Source: Rhodoblastus sphagnicola (lineage in GTDB: Bacteria > Pseudomonadota > Alphaproteobacteria > Rhizobiales > Beijerinckiaceae). From it: DNA of 56,237 nucleotides. The stretch's first letter is position 1; every line of letters starts with the position of its first letter. The stretch covers positions 1 through 56,237 of the forward strand of contig NZ_NHSJ01000069.1 of NCBI RefSeq assembly GCF_002937075.1. Reading direction: 5' to 3'. Shown here piece by piece: positions 28,101 to 35,705 of this stretch. The position numbers were made by a program, and so were the translations under genes. The notes under the pieces were generated by a model, which did not search any database, had not been told where the DNA came from, and worked only from the letters and a program-made list of their open reading frames with translations.

Positions 28101-28547
28101 GCTGCGATGATCGCGGCCACGCAAAAGCCCCGCGAACTCACGCGAATGGAGCTGAAGGCGCTGGCCGCCGAACTTGACGACCACGGCTTTTCCGAAGCCA
28201 AGCTGCGCCGCGCCTATGGCCGCGCCCGCAACGCCGACATCGCCGCCCACATCATCGGCTTTGTCCGACAGGCGGCGATCGGCGACCCGCTCGTTCCCTA
28301 TGCCGCCCGTGTCGATTCGGCGCTCGCCCGGATCGAGGCCTCAAAGCCATGGACCCAGAAACAGAAGCAATGGTTGCGGCGCATCGGGCGCGTGCTGAAA
28401 GAACAACCCGTCGGCGACCGCGCCATCCTCGCCGAGCCGGCCTTCGCGGCGCAGGGCGGCTTTGAAACCGTCGATGCCGAATTCGGCCACGGCTTGCAGG
28501 ATGTGCTGGCGGACCTTAACGAAGCGATCTGGGGCCGCGCCAGCTAG
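25134..28547 (+). CDS. hsdR: Type I restriction enzyme R subunit HsdR
   Basis: A 1137-residue protein. Residues ~1-150 form a DUF4145-like N-terminal domain, and ~160-260 a charged coiled coil. Residues ~300-400 hold the PD-(D/E)xK nuclease (LFLDGHCVGLIEAKRGKTD). Residues ~430-850 form the translocase with motif I ATGTGKTRT (~461), motif II VDEAHRGY (~566), motif III LTATPA (~608) and motif VI QMIGRATRK (~812), followed by the EcoEI-type C-terminal region. It translocates and cleaves unmethylated DNA together with HsdM and HsdS. It is the first gene of a five-to-six-gene operon; hsdM starts 22 nt after its stop. Confidence 0.95.
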   Translation: MRAFEINQAAIVGPNSRNFDFLTSFDADLARLGALAEWAFHEDAPTALGKLRQFAEHMAKSLAARNGLALDARANFDETLRSLQQAGKLPKQAADVFHFLRRYGNAAVHENLGTPQQALTGLKVARQLGVWFLRAYGPNRDFEADAFRPPEPPKDSKAELADEITRLRDQLAATENAAEKARRVAEESARGRLDAEALAQREAEERFQWEQLAAEEAAARDQVQRSLDRLRAEAQSQTPADLAQQAQQAETADAKIELDEADTRVLIDAKLSAAGWTVDSARLRHGAGIRPDSAPALAIAEWPTATGPVDYALFLDGHCVGLIEAKRGKTDVPGVLIQTERYAKSVKLADEHRLPLALSGDAPGGVPFVFATNGRPYVKQMLTKSGVWFRDARRAANLPLALSDWFTPQDLREKMAQSVDGSGLAAESFDYAGIRPYQQEAIKAIEGALGRGQREILVAMATGTGKTRTCIALMYRVLKHKRFRRILFLVDRNELGKQTLRALANTELEGLLKFDESYTVAGLDTKLPAKETRVHVATVQAMVKRVISAEGIEERPSPGTYDCIVVDEAHRGYTLDAELREEDLEFRSLEDYLSKYRRVLDYFDAIKIALTATPALHTAEIFGAPVYRYSYRQAVVDGFLIDHAPPRRIKTALAVAGITFSEGDEVEIIDPRNGQIDLFQMPDQVDFEIQEFNKRVYSTEFNRVVAEAVALEIPPSAPGKTLLFAARDDHADTLVDQLRKALETEYGPQPHDLVQKITGKVDRPGDLILAYRNDPRPKYVVTVDLLTTGVDVPVVCNLVFVRRVNSRILYDQMIGRATRKCDEIGKEVFRIFDAVDIYANLQAVTDMRPVVVDANVSLETLVSDFLRAPTDEDRVFVRDQIVVRLRRAMRHFTEPQREAFSRAAGATPEEFLTRLRAAAPHEAAALLQSQSSALAIASGARRAGADGGIYISTHADELVSVEDVFEGAASPEDYISAFERFVRENMNMSAAMIAATQKPRELTRMELKALAAELDDHGFSEAKLRRAYGRARNADIAAHIIGFVRQAAIGDPLVPYAARVDSALARIEASKPWTQKQKQWLRRIGRVLKEQPVGDRAILAEPAFAAQGGFETVDAEFGHGLQDVLADLNEAIWGRAS

Positions 28548-28569
28548 GCGGCCGATTCGGGAAGCGTCC

Positions 28570-30015
28570 ATGAACCCCTCTGCCGATCTCGTCCAAAAAC
28601 TCTGGCGGCTCTGCGCGGTTCTCCGCAAGGACGGCATCACCTACCAGCAATATGTCACAGAGCTGACCTATCTGCTGTTTCTCAAGATGATGGCGGAGCA
28701 AAAGCGCGAGGACGGCAAGATTCCTGCTGGCGCCCGCTGGGGCGACCTTGTCGCCGAGGAGGGCATCAAACGGCTGGCGCTCTATCGCCGCATCCTCGCC
28801 GATCTCGGCGATCCGGAAAAACGCCTCGACCGCACGGTGCAGGCGGTTTTCGCCAATGCCGCCACCTTCATCCGCGAGCCGGTCAATCTCGACAAGCTGG
28901 TCGCCGCCATCGACGACCTGCGCTGGTTCAGCGAGGCGCGCGACTCCTTCGGCGACCTCTACGAAGGCCTGTTGCAGAAAAACGCCGAGGAAACCAAGCG
29001 CGGCGCCGGCCAGTATTTTACGCCCCGCGTGCTGATCGACCTTCTGGTGCGGCTGATGCAGCCCAAGGCGGGCGAGACGATTCAAGACCCGGCCACGGGC
29101 ACCGGCGGCTTTTTGATCGCCGCTGACCAATTCATGAAGGCGTCCACCGACGGCTACTTCGACCTCCCATCCGCGCAACAGAAATTCCAGATCCACCACG
29201 CCCTGCATGGAATGGAGAACGTGGAGGGCGTCTATCGCCTGCTGCTGATGAACCTGTTCCTGCACGGGATCGACTCTTGGCACATCCGCCTCGGCGACAC
29301 CCTTTCGCCCGACGGCGCCGAACTGCAAAAGGCCGATCTCATCCTCACCAATCCGCCGTTCGGCCCGGCTGGCGGGCGGCCTTCCCGCGACGACCTCACA
29401 GTGACCGCCGCCGTTTCCTCCTATCAGCTTCCCTTCGTCGAACATTGCCTCCGCTGCCTGAAACCCGGCGGACGCGCCGCCATTGTCGTGCCCGACAATG
29501 TGCTGTTTGAAGACGGGCGCGGGCGCGATCTGCGGCGCATGTTGATGGACCGCTGCGACCTGCACACGATCCTGCGCCTGCCCACCGGCATTTTCTATGC
29601 TCAGGGCGTGAAGACCAATGTCATCTTCTTCACCAAGGGGATTGGCGACAGCGGCGAGACCCAAAACGTCTGGATTTACGACCTGCGCGCCAACATGCCG
29701 GCCTTCGGCAAGACCAGTCCGCTGACGCTTGAAACCTTTGCCGATTTCGAAAAAGCCTTCGGCGCCGATCCGCTGGGCCGCGCGCCCCGCGTCGATCAGG
29801 GCGAGGAAGGCCGTTTCCGCTGTTTTACACGGGAATTCATCGCCGCCCGTGGCGACAATCTCGACGTCACCTGGCTGCGCGACACCTCCAATGACGCCGA
29901 AGATACGCTGACCGAGCCGGAGGAACTGATTGACGCGCTGATGGGGCATCTGAAAAGCGCGCTGCTGGAAATCGAGGCGCTGGGCGAGGAACTGGCCAGC
30001 GATCCCGTCGCATGA
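28570..30015 (+). CDS. hsdM: Type I DNA methyltransferase subunit HsdM
   Basis: About 481 residues from ATG 28570; the longer upstream frame overlaps hsdR and is rejected. Residues ~5-130 form the HsdM N-terminal helical domain (DGITYQQYVTELTYLLFLKM). The N6-adenine methyltransferase domain has the SAM motif DPATGTGGF (~176) and catalytic NPPF (in ILTNPPFGPAGG, ~259). It methylates adenines in the target set by HsdS. Its stop overlaps the start of the Zeta-type kinase (ATGA), so the kinase is translationally coupled to the methylase. Confidence 0.95.
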   Translation: MNPSADLVQKLWRLCAVLRKDGITYQQYVTELTYLLFLKMMAEQKREDGKIPAGARWGDLVAEEGIKRLALYRRILADLGDPEKRLDRTVQAVFANAATFIREPVNLDKLVAAIDDLRWFSEARDSFGDLYEGLLQKNAEETKRGAGQYFTPRVLIDLLVRLMQPKAGETIQDPATGTGGFLIAADQFMKASTDGYFDLPSAQQKFQIHHALHGMENVEGVYRLLLMNLFLHGIDSWHIRLGDTLSPDGAELQKADLILTNPPFGPAGGRPSRDDLTVTAAVSSYQLPFVEHCLRCLKPGGRAAIVVPDNVLFEDGRGRDLRRMLMDRCDLHTILRLPTGIFYAQGVKTNVIFFTKGIGDSGETQNVWIYDLRANMPAFGKTSPLTLETFADFEKAFGADPLGRAPRVDQGEEGRFRCFTREFIAARGDNLDVTWLRDTSNDAEDTLTEPEELIDALMGHLKSALLEIEALGEELASDPVA

Positions 30016-30581
30016 GGGAGCTGCTTGTCATCGGCGGCCCCAATGGCGCCGGCAAGACCACCGCCGCCAAGGTTTTGTTGCCGCGCTTCACCGGTATCGT
30101 CGAATTCGTCAACGCCGACGAGATCGCCAAGGGGCTGTCCCCGTTCAATCCGGACGGCGCGGCGCTGGTGGCGGGACGCGTCATGCTGGAGCGGATGGAA
30201 CATCTGATCGGCGCCGGCGCCTCCTTCGCCTTCGAAACCACCTGCGCGGGGCGCGGCCACGCCGCCCTGATCCGCCGATGCCAAAGCCTCGGCTATCGCT
30301 TCACCTTGCTGTTCTTGTGGCTGCGTTCGCCCGAACTGGCCATGGCCCGCGTCGCCCAGCGGGTCGGCGAGGGCGGCCATGACATCCCGCCCGACGTCAT
30401 ACGCCGCCGCCATGGCGCCGGATGGCGCAATCTGCTGGACCTCTATTGGCCGATGGCCGAAGACGGCGCTATTCTCGACGCGGAAGTTTCGCCCGCGCGG
30501 TTCATCATCGAAAAGCGCGCCGGCGCCGTCACCCTTCACGATTCCGAGCTTTGGCGTCGGGTTCAGGAGCAAACACCATGA
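30012..30581 (+). CDS. Zeta-toxin-family P-loop kinase inside the RM operon
   Basis: A 189-residue protein. Walker A is GGPNGAGKTT (residues 8-17), followed by FVNADEIAKGLSPFNPD and FETTCAGRGHAALIRRC, the layout of chromosomal Zeta-like kinases. The closing block is GGHDIPPDVIRRRH. Zeta toxins phosphorylate UDP-activated amino sugars and block cell-wall synthesis; this short solo form may have another substrate. The gene starts within the hsdM stop (ATGA) and ends within the next start (ATGA), so it is built into the operon. A toxin function is inferred from family and from the small partner gene downstream. Confidence 0.82.
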   Translation: MRELLVIGGPNGAGKTTAAKVLLPRFTGIVEFVNADEIAKGLSPFNPDGAALVAGRVMLERMEHLIGAGASFAFETTCAGRGHAALIRRCQSLGYRFTLLFLWLRSPELAMARVAQRVGEGGHDIPPDVIRRRHGAGWRNLLDLYWPMAEDGAILDAEVSPARFIIEKRAGAVTLHDSELWRRVQEQTP

Positions 30582-30772
30582 CGCAGCGCACGCCGCCCTC
30601 GCTGATGGAGGGCATCAAGCAAGGCATCGAAGCCGCCGGCCAAGCCCTGCTGGAGGACTCGCGTCGCACTGGCCGACCTCTTGCTACTCTTCGGGAAGGA
30701 AAAGTCGTGCTTGTTGATGCCGATGGCCGGATTATGTCAGAACCGCCGAAAACGACAAACGCGGCGCATTGA
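30578..30772 (+). CDS. Small partner protein of the Zeta-type kinase (putative antitoxin)
   Basis: A 64-residue protein whose ATG overlaps the kinase stop (ATGA). The sequence SLMEGIKQGIEAAGQALLED followed by RRTGRPLATLREGKVVLVDADG has an amphipathic helix plus a short strand pair. It resembles small proteins that I recall next to solo Zeta-like kinases (pattern 'A...RRTGRP...WRDGKVV'). It is not a classic Epsilon antitoxin. Coupled translation and small size favour an antitoxin or specificity partner. The order kinase-then-partner is the reverse of most toxin-antitoxin operons. Confidence 0.6.
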   Translation: MTQRTPPSLMEGIKQGIEAAGQALLEDSRRTGRPLATLREGKVVLVDADGRIMSEPPKTTNAAH

Positions 30773-30814
30773 TCAGCGAAGCTAGAACTGGAACGCGACC
30801 GAAATGAATGAGAA

Positions 30815-32122
30815 ATGAGCGGGCTGCCGGCGGGGTGGAAGGAAATATCCCTCGATTTAATCGGTCAGCTGCACTGTGGTCAGTCCCCGGCCTCGGCGAC
30901 TGTAAACTTGACCGGTCAGGGCACGCTGTATGTCACTGGTCCCGAACAATGGGACGGAACCCGTCTGCATCAAGGCAAATGGACAACATCACCACAAAAG
31001 GTGGTGCCAGATGGCTGCATTTTCATAACTGTTAAGGGTGCCGGTGTCGGAAAGCTCTTTCCCGGCATCGCCTGCGCCATAGGGCGCGACGTGTATGCGT
31101 TTGAGTCCGCAAAGGGCGTCGATCGTGACTTCGTCCGCCTCGCACTCAAACACAACATTCAAGAAATTGTTCGGTCGGCGCGCGGCGATATTCCGGGCCT
31201 ATCGCGGAACGATATTCTTGGTCATGAGGTAAGGCTCCCCCCACTTGCCGAACAACGCCGGATCGTCGCCAAACTGGATGCGCTGGACGCAAGGGCGAAA
31301 CGCGCCCGCGCCGATCTCGACCGCATCCCCGCCCTCGTCGCCCGCGCCAAACAGGCGATCTTGGAAAAGGCGTTTGATGGTGAGTTGCTGCTGTCAACGA
31401 TAGAGCTGCGACGCCCTCTGGAACTGATTGAAGTTAGCCAGATTGCAGATGTTGTGACGGGAACGACGCCGCCAACAGCCGAGCGTGAACTGTTCTTTGG
31501 CGGCAATATCCCGTTTTTCAAGCCGACGGACCTTGATGTAGGGTATCAAGTTCGTGAATGTCGAGAAACACTGACCGACGAGGGCGCTCGACGTGGGCGG
31601 TGTGTTCCAGCAGGATCGACTTTGTTGACCTGCATCGGCGCAACCATCGGAAAGGCTGGCTTAGCCCGCGTCGCGTGTTGCACCAATCAGCAGATCAATG
31701 CGCTCGTTCCGAGCGAGGCCGTCATCGCTGAATGGCTCTTCTGGATTGTCAATGCGCCTCAATTCAAGAGCCAAGTGCTCACGAATGCGTCGGCGACGAC
31801 ATTGCCAATTTTGAACAAGGGACGGCTCCTGCGCCTTCAAGTTCCGGTGGTGGACAAAGGGGAACAAGCCGAAATCGTCCGCCGCATCGAATCCGCGTTT
31901 CAAAAAATAGACCGGATCGCCGCCGACGCCGCCTCCGCGTCAAGACTTCTGACGCGGCTGGATCAGGCCATCCTGACCAAAGCATTTCGCGGCGAACTCG
32001 TCCCCCAAAACCGCGAGGACGAACCTGCGGAAAAACTGCTGGCGCGGATCAAGACCGCATCCGCCGCGCACGGCAACGCGCGCGGGCGAAAAAGAAAACC
32101 CAAAACCGGCATGACGGCGTAG
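30815..32122 (+). CDS. hsdS: Type I restriction specificity subunit HsdS
   Basis: A 435-residue protein with two target-recognition domains (about 5-140 and 190-350). Each is followed by a conserved helical spacer: LPPLAEQRRIVAKLDALDAR with QAILEKAFDGEL, and VDKGEQAEIVRRIESAF with QAILTKAFRGELVPQN. The matching helices are the internal repeat that sets the distance between the two half-sites. It starts 42 nt after the small partner gene. No long repeat suggesting domain shuffling was found. Confidence 0.93.
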   Translation: MSGLPAGWKEISLDLIGQLHCGQSPASATVNLTGQGTLYVTGPEQWDGTRLHQGKWTTSPQKVVPDGCIFITVKGAGVGKLFPGIACAIGRDVYAFESAKGVDRDFVRLALKHNIQEIVRSARGDIPGLSRNDILGHEVRLPPLAEQRRIVAKLDALDARAKRARADLDRIPALVARAKQAILEKAFDGELLLSTIELRRPLELIEVSQIADVVTGTTPPTAERELFFGGNIPFFKPTDLDVGYQVRECRETLTDEGARRGRCVPAGSTLLTCIGATIGKAGLARVACCTNQQINALVPSEAVIAEWLFWIVNAPQFKSQVLTNASATTLPILNKGRLLRLQVPVVDKGEQAEIVRRIESAFQKIDRIAADAASASRLLTRLDQAILTKAFRGELVPQNREDEPAEKLLARIKTASAAHGNARGRKRKPKTGMTA

Positions 32123-32134
32123 GGCGGGCCGCGC

Positions 32135-33529
32135 ATGGCGAAAACCTCCCTCACTCTGGAAAACCTCGTCGCGCTCGGCGCCGAAAAACTGGCGCAACTC
32201 ATCCTTGATGAGGCGCGGACCAACGCCCCTTTCCGAAAAAAGGCCAATGCTGCTCTGGCGGGCGCGAAAGGCCCTGAGGCGGTGGCCGCCCTGATCGACC
32301 GCCGCCTTTCCGCGCTGGAAAAGGGGCGGGCCATGGTGGCGTGGGAGAAGGAAAAGGACTTTGCCGCCGACCTCGCCGCCACGGTGGAAACCATCGTCAA
32401 GGAACTGGCGCAGGCCGACGCGGCGCTGGCGTTGGAGCGCCTGCTGCGCTTCATCGACAGCCACGCCAAGGTTTTTGAGCGCATCGACGATTCCAGCGGG
32501 CGAATTCAGGACGTCTATTGGCGCGCGGCCAAGGCGGCGCCGGAACTGGCGCAAAAGCTCACCGAGAACGAACGCGCCGGCCTCGCCAAGCGGCTGACCA
32601 AAAGCCTAGACCTCGACACCCATGGTCTCGGCGCCGAAATCGCCATCGCCATCGCCCCGCTGCTGCCGGCGCCGGCGCTCGCGGCATGGGACAGAGAACT
32701 GGCGAAGGCGGGCGCCGAGGATCGCTTCGTCAGGGTGCGGCAGGCCGTCGCCGAGGCGCGCGGCGATCTCGACGCCTTTCTCATTCTGGAGGCGCAGCGG
32801 CCCGCATGGAGCCAGAACCCGCTTCGCGCGGCGGAAAAGCTCTTGGCGGCGGGACGGCTGGACGAGGCGCTGGACTGGGCGCGCCGCGAACACAGGGGCG
32901 GCGTCGCCTATGCCGCGACCGCCGACATCGCCGAGGGCCGGATCAGGCGGCTCCATGACGTCGAGCGGGTCGCCCTGGAGGCGCGAATTCTGGAAGCCCG
33001 GGGCGACAAAACATCGGCGCAGGCGCTGCGCTGGCAGGCGTTCGAGGCGACGCTCGATCCGGCGCCGCTGCGCGACTACCTGCAAAAACTCGGCGATTTC
33101 GAGGAGGATGACGAACTCGCCCGCGCCTTCGCCCATGTGGAGGATAGCCGCCAGCTTTACTCGGCGCTTTCCTTCTTCATCGCATGGCCGCAGCTCGACC
33201 GCGCGGCCCGGCTGGTGGAGGCTAGGGACGGTCAATGGGACGGCCAGCACTATGGCGCCTTGGGCTGTTCGGCCTCCGCGCTGGAAGAGAAATTTCCGCT
33301 GGCGGCAAGCGTTCTGTATCGCGCTTTGCTCGACGCCATCCTCAAGCGGGGCAAGTCGCAAGCCTATGGCCACGGCGCGCGCTATCTGGCGCAACTGGAA
33401 ACGCTCGCCGCTGAAATCGTGCACTGGGGCGAGATCGCGGACCACGCCGCCTATGTGGTCGACCTGCGAAAAAACCATGGCCGGAAATCCGGCTTCTGGA
33501 GCCTGACGGAAGCCAAGCCGAAGCGGTGA
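32135..33529 (+). CDS. DUF6880 family protein, last gene of the RM operon
   Basis: A 464-residue, mainly helical protein. LTLENLVALGAEKLAQLILD, the RAMVAWEKEKDFAADLAATV segment, and FIDSHAKVFERIDDSSGRIQ match what I recall of DUF6880, a family of unknown function. It looks like an alpha-solenoid of repeated helical pairs (SGRIQDVYWRAAKAAPELAQ and similar). It begins 12 nt after hsdS, so it belongs to the operon. A scaffolding or regulatory role for the RM complex is a guess. Confidence 0.75.
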   Translation: MAKTSLTLENLVALGAEKLAQLILDEARTNAPFRKKANAALAGAKGPEAVAALIDRRLSALEKGRAMVAWEKEKDFAADLAATVETIVKELAQADAALALERLLRFIDSHAKVFERIDDSSGRIQDVYWRAAKAAPELAQKLTENERAGLAKRLTKSLDLDTHGLGAEIAIAIAPLLPAPALAAWDRELAKAGAEDRFVRVRQAVAEARGDLDAFLILEAQRPAWSQNPLRAAEKLLAAGRLDEALDWARREHRGGVAYAATADIAEGRIRRLHDVERVALEARILEARGDKTSAQALRWQAFEATLDPAPLRDYLQKLGDFEEDDELARAFAHVEDSRQLYSALSFFIAWPQLDRAARLVEARDGQWDGQHYGALGCSASALEEKFPLAASVLYRALLDAILKRGKSQAYGHGARYLAQLETLAAEIVHWGEIADHAAYVVDLRKNHGRKSGFWSLTEAKPKR

Positions 33530-33587
33530 TGATCCGCCCGGCGCCGAATGTCCCCGAACATAATGGCCGGCGCCGCCAAATGCGCGT

Positions 33588-35705
33588 TTACAGCTTCATC
33601 GTTGAGAGGCTGGCGTCATCCTCAGGGGCGGCGCCCAAGTCAGGCTGCGTCTGATCACCGCCGCGCGCCGCAAGCCGCGCCCGCGCGGCGGCCTCGACAG
33701 CTTCCCGGCCTTTGGCGGCGATTTCTGTCGATTCGGATGCGACCCCTTCGCATTCTAGCGCGAAGACGGCTTCCGCCTGCGCTTTGTTTTCGTCGATTGC
33801 GCGGTCGACCCGGCGCCGTCGTTCGGCCCTGTCAAAGTCTTTTTGAAGTTGATCGACTGTCGCCTTGGTCTCAGCATGACGATTGAAGGCGTCCCGAAAA
33901 GCGTCGTGTGCGGCTTCGAATTCACCTTGCGCCACGTTCAGCCGACGCCGAGCGGCGCCACGGCTAAAAATTCCGGCCGATTCCAGCGCCGCTTCAGCGG
34001 CGTCGCGTTCGTGCCTGCGGGCGTTTCGCTCGCGCCTGAGATCGCTGCACGCCTGATTGGTTAATTGTTCTGCTTCACGGGCTGCAACAAGGGAAGGTGG
34101 CGGCGCCATCGGCGACCGGATCTCCGCAAGGCGGGCTTCGGCGGACGCGCGGCGGCGCTGGAATTCCGCGACAATCTCGGCGGGGGCGCGTGCAGGCGGC
34201 GGTTCGGTCGGCTCGACCTTGCAATCGGGCGGCGGATCGATCACCGTGACGGGAATTCCCGCCGCTTCAAACTGGCGCCGCGCCTCGCGCACGAAATCCT
34301 CGTCGCCCCAGATTTTAACTGCGCTCCAGCCCTTCGCTTGCGCCGCCGCGACGAGCATCGCGACGACTTGCTGATCGGCGCCCGACGCAAGAATTCGGTC
34401 GCCCTCATCGCGAACCCATCCTCCATTCGTCAGTTTGATCAGCCGCTCTTGCACGTCGATATAGCAAAGCGCGGAGATGAGGGCCGGCGACAGGTCGGCG
34501 CCGAAAAGCCGCCGCCACAACGCTGCTTTCGCTTGCTCGACGTCGATGGCTATCGTGCGCCCATTCCGGGCGCGGCGCCGCGCCACCGCATCGGCCAACT
34601 GTAGCTCGATTAACGCTCGCTGGTTCCGGCGGTGGGCGGCAGCAGGATCAACAACAGCGTGTCGAGTTTGGCGTCGATCCGGACCAGCAAATCGAGGACA
34701 GGCGATTCTTCCGCCGGCGCCATCAGACCCAGTATCGTCTCCGCCGTCGCTTTCGTCTCGACCACGTCGCGCCAAATCTTCTTTCCGTGCCGGACGAGCA
34801 GCGGGGCTTCGTCTGCGGGACTCATTTTTTCGCTCATTCGTGTCTTCCTTCCTATTCTTTGGCCGCGCCATCTCAGCCTCCAGCCTTGAAATGGCGGCCT
34901 GTCGTGTGACGCCGGCCAACCTGTCCAGCGCGCCGATGGCGGCCCCATCTGCCGTCCTTACGATCGGGATCGGTCGACGATCGCCCCAGCCCAAACGCAA
35001 GCCTTCCGCCGCTAGCGCACTGACGAGATTCGTCGATCCCCATGCGGCGCGAACTGCGGCCCGCGCCGCCGGCAGATCGAGCCCCTCCCGGGCCGCACGC
35101 TGACGACTTGCCGACGACATCGCGCTGCGGGGCAAGATTGAAGCCGGTCCAGCCGCATCCAGCGCGATCGCAACATCTTGTCGCCCCATGCGCGTCAAAT
35201 GCCGCGTGACAGCATCGGTGCGGCGCGAACGGGTCAAAGGTTCGCCGAAGTCGAACTCGCATGTGCGGGCGACCGCTTCCAATCTTGCGAACGAGCCACG
35301 CGCATCGATCGCCCTGCCGTCGGCGCCGACATGCGCGATAACAAGATGCCAATGCGTCGCCGCCCCGCCCTGCATCGCTCTTGGCTTGTCGGTGTGTTCC
35401 ACCGCGACCCATGCATGATCGTCCGCCCCCAGTTCTGCGAGAACTCGCCGAAACGCCTCGTCTCGCTGACTCGGGGGCCATGGGCAGGAAGGATTCAACG
35501 TCAAATGATGGAAGCCTATGGTGGCTTTCCGCGATAGAACCAGCGAGGATCGCAAGTCGCCTAGAATTTCCGTCAGCGGCAGAATCGGAGACGCTCCCGA
35601 CGACGCGGCTATGCGAACGGTCTGGCCGGAGGATTTCAACAGATGGGCGGCGAGGCGACGAGCATCTCCCCCCGTTCGTCCATGGGGCGTGCACGTAATG
35701 ATCAC
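33588..35705 (-). CDS. MobA/VirD2-like relaxase with C-terminal accessory domain
   Basis: A 705-residue frame. The relaxase domain covers residues ~1-290. VAVEHTD and GGAATHWHLVIAHV supply the metal-binding His residues (H104, H118, H120). In place of the usual catalytic Tyr near the N terminus stands RRLAAHLLK, as in one MobA-like subgroup, so the nucleophile is unclear. Residues ~395-505 (WSAVKIWGDEDFVREARRQF) resemble a large-polyvalent-protein LPD7-like domain, and the rest is a charged coiled coil. The stretch at residues ~290-365 is Arg/Asp/Gly-rich and lies over a second gene in another frame. The start overlaps the mobC stop (ATGA). Confidence 0.8.
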   Translation of the reverse strand: MIITCTPHGRTGGDARRLAAHLLKSSGQTVRIAASSGASPILPLTEILGDLRSSLVLSRKATIGFHHLTLNPSCPWPPSQRDEAFRRVLAELGADDHAWVAVEHTDKPRAMQGGAATHWHLVIAHVGADGRAIDARGSFARLEAVARTCEFDFGEPLTRSRRTDAVTRHLTRMGRQDVAIALDAAGPASILPRSAMSSASRQRAAREGLDLPAARAAVRAAWGSTNLVSALAAEGLRLGWGDRRPIPIVRTADGAAIGALDRLAGVTRQAAISRLEAEMARPKNRKEDTNERKNESRRRSPAARPARKEDLARRGRDESDGGDDTGSDGAGGRIACPRFAGPDRRQTRHAVVDPAAAHRRNQRALIELQLADAVARRRARNGRTIAIDVEQAKAALWRRLFGADLSPALISALCYIDVQERLIKLTNGGWVRDEGDRILASGADQQVVAMLVAAAQAKGWSAVKIWGDEDFVREARRQFEAAGIPVTVIDPPPDCKVEPTEPPPARAPAEIVAEFQRRRASAEARLAEIRSPMAPPPSLVAAREAEQLTNQACSDLRRERNARRHERDAAEAALESAGIFSRGAARRRLNVAQGEFEAAHDAFRDAFNRHAETKATVDQLQKDFDRAERRRRVDRAIDENKAQAEAVFALECEGVASESTEIAAKGREAVEAAARARLAARGGDQTQPDLGAAPEDDASLSTMKL
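34610..34837 (-). CDS. Nested small gene within the relaxase gene (MobB-like position)
   Basis: A 75-residue protein starting MSEKMSPADEAPLLVRHGKK, read in a different frame inside the relaxase gene. AAGGAAGA lies 6-13 nt upstream of ATG 34837, a strong ribosome site. The product has natural composition (KIWRDVVETKATAETILGLM), ending with a hydrophobic run (LDLLVRIDAKLDTLLLILLP). The relaxase frame at the same place gives low-complexity RRGRDESDGGDD-type sequence, which suggests the nested frame is the constrained one. A small mobilization protein encoded inside mobA is known from IncQ plasmids (mobB); homology to it is not claimed. Confidence 0.6.
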   Translation of the reverse strand: MSEKMSPADEAPLLVRHGKKIWRDVVETKATAETILGLMAPAEESPVLDLLVRIDAKLDTLLLILLPPTAGTSER

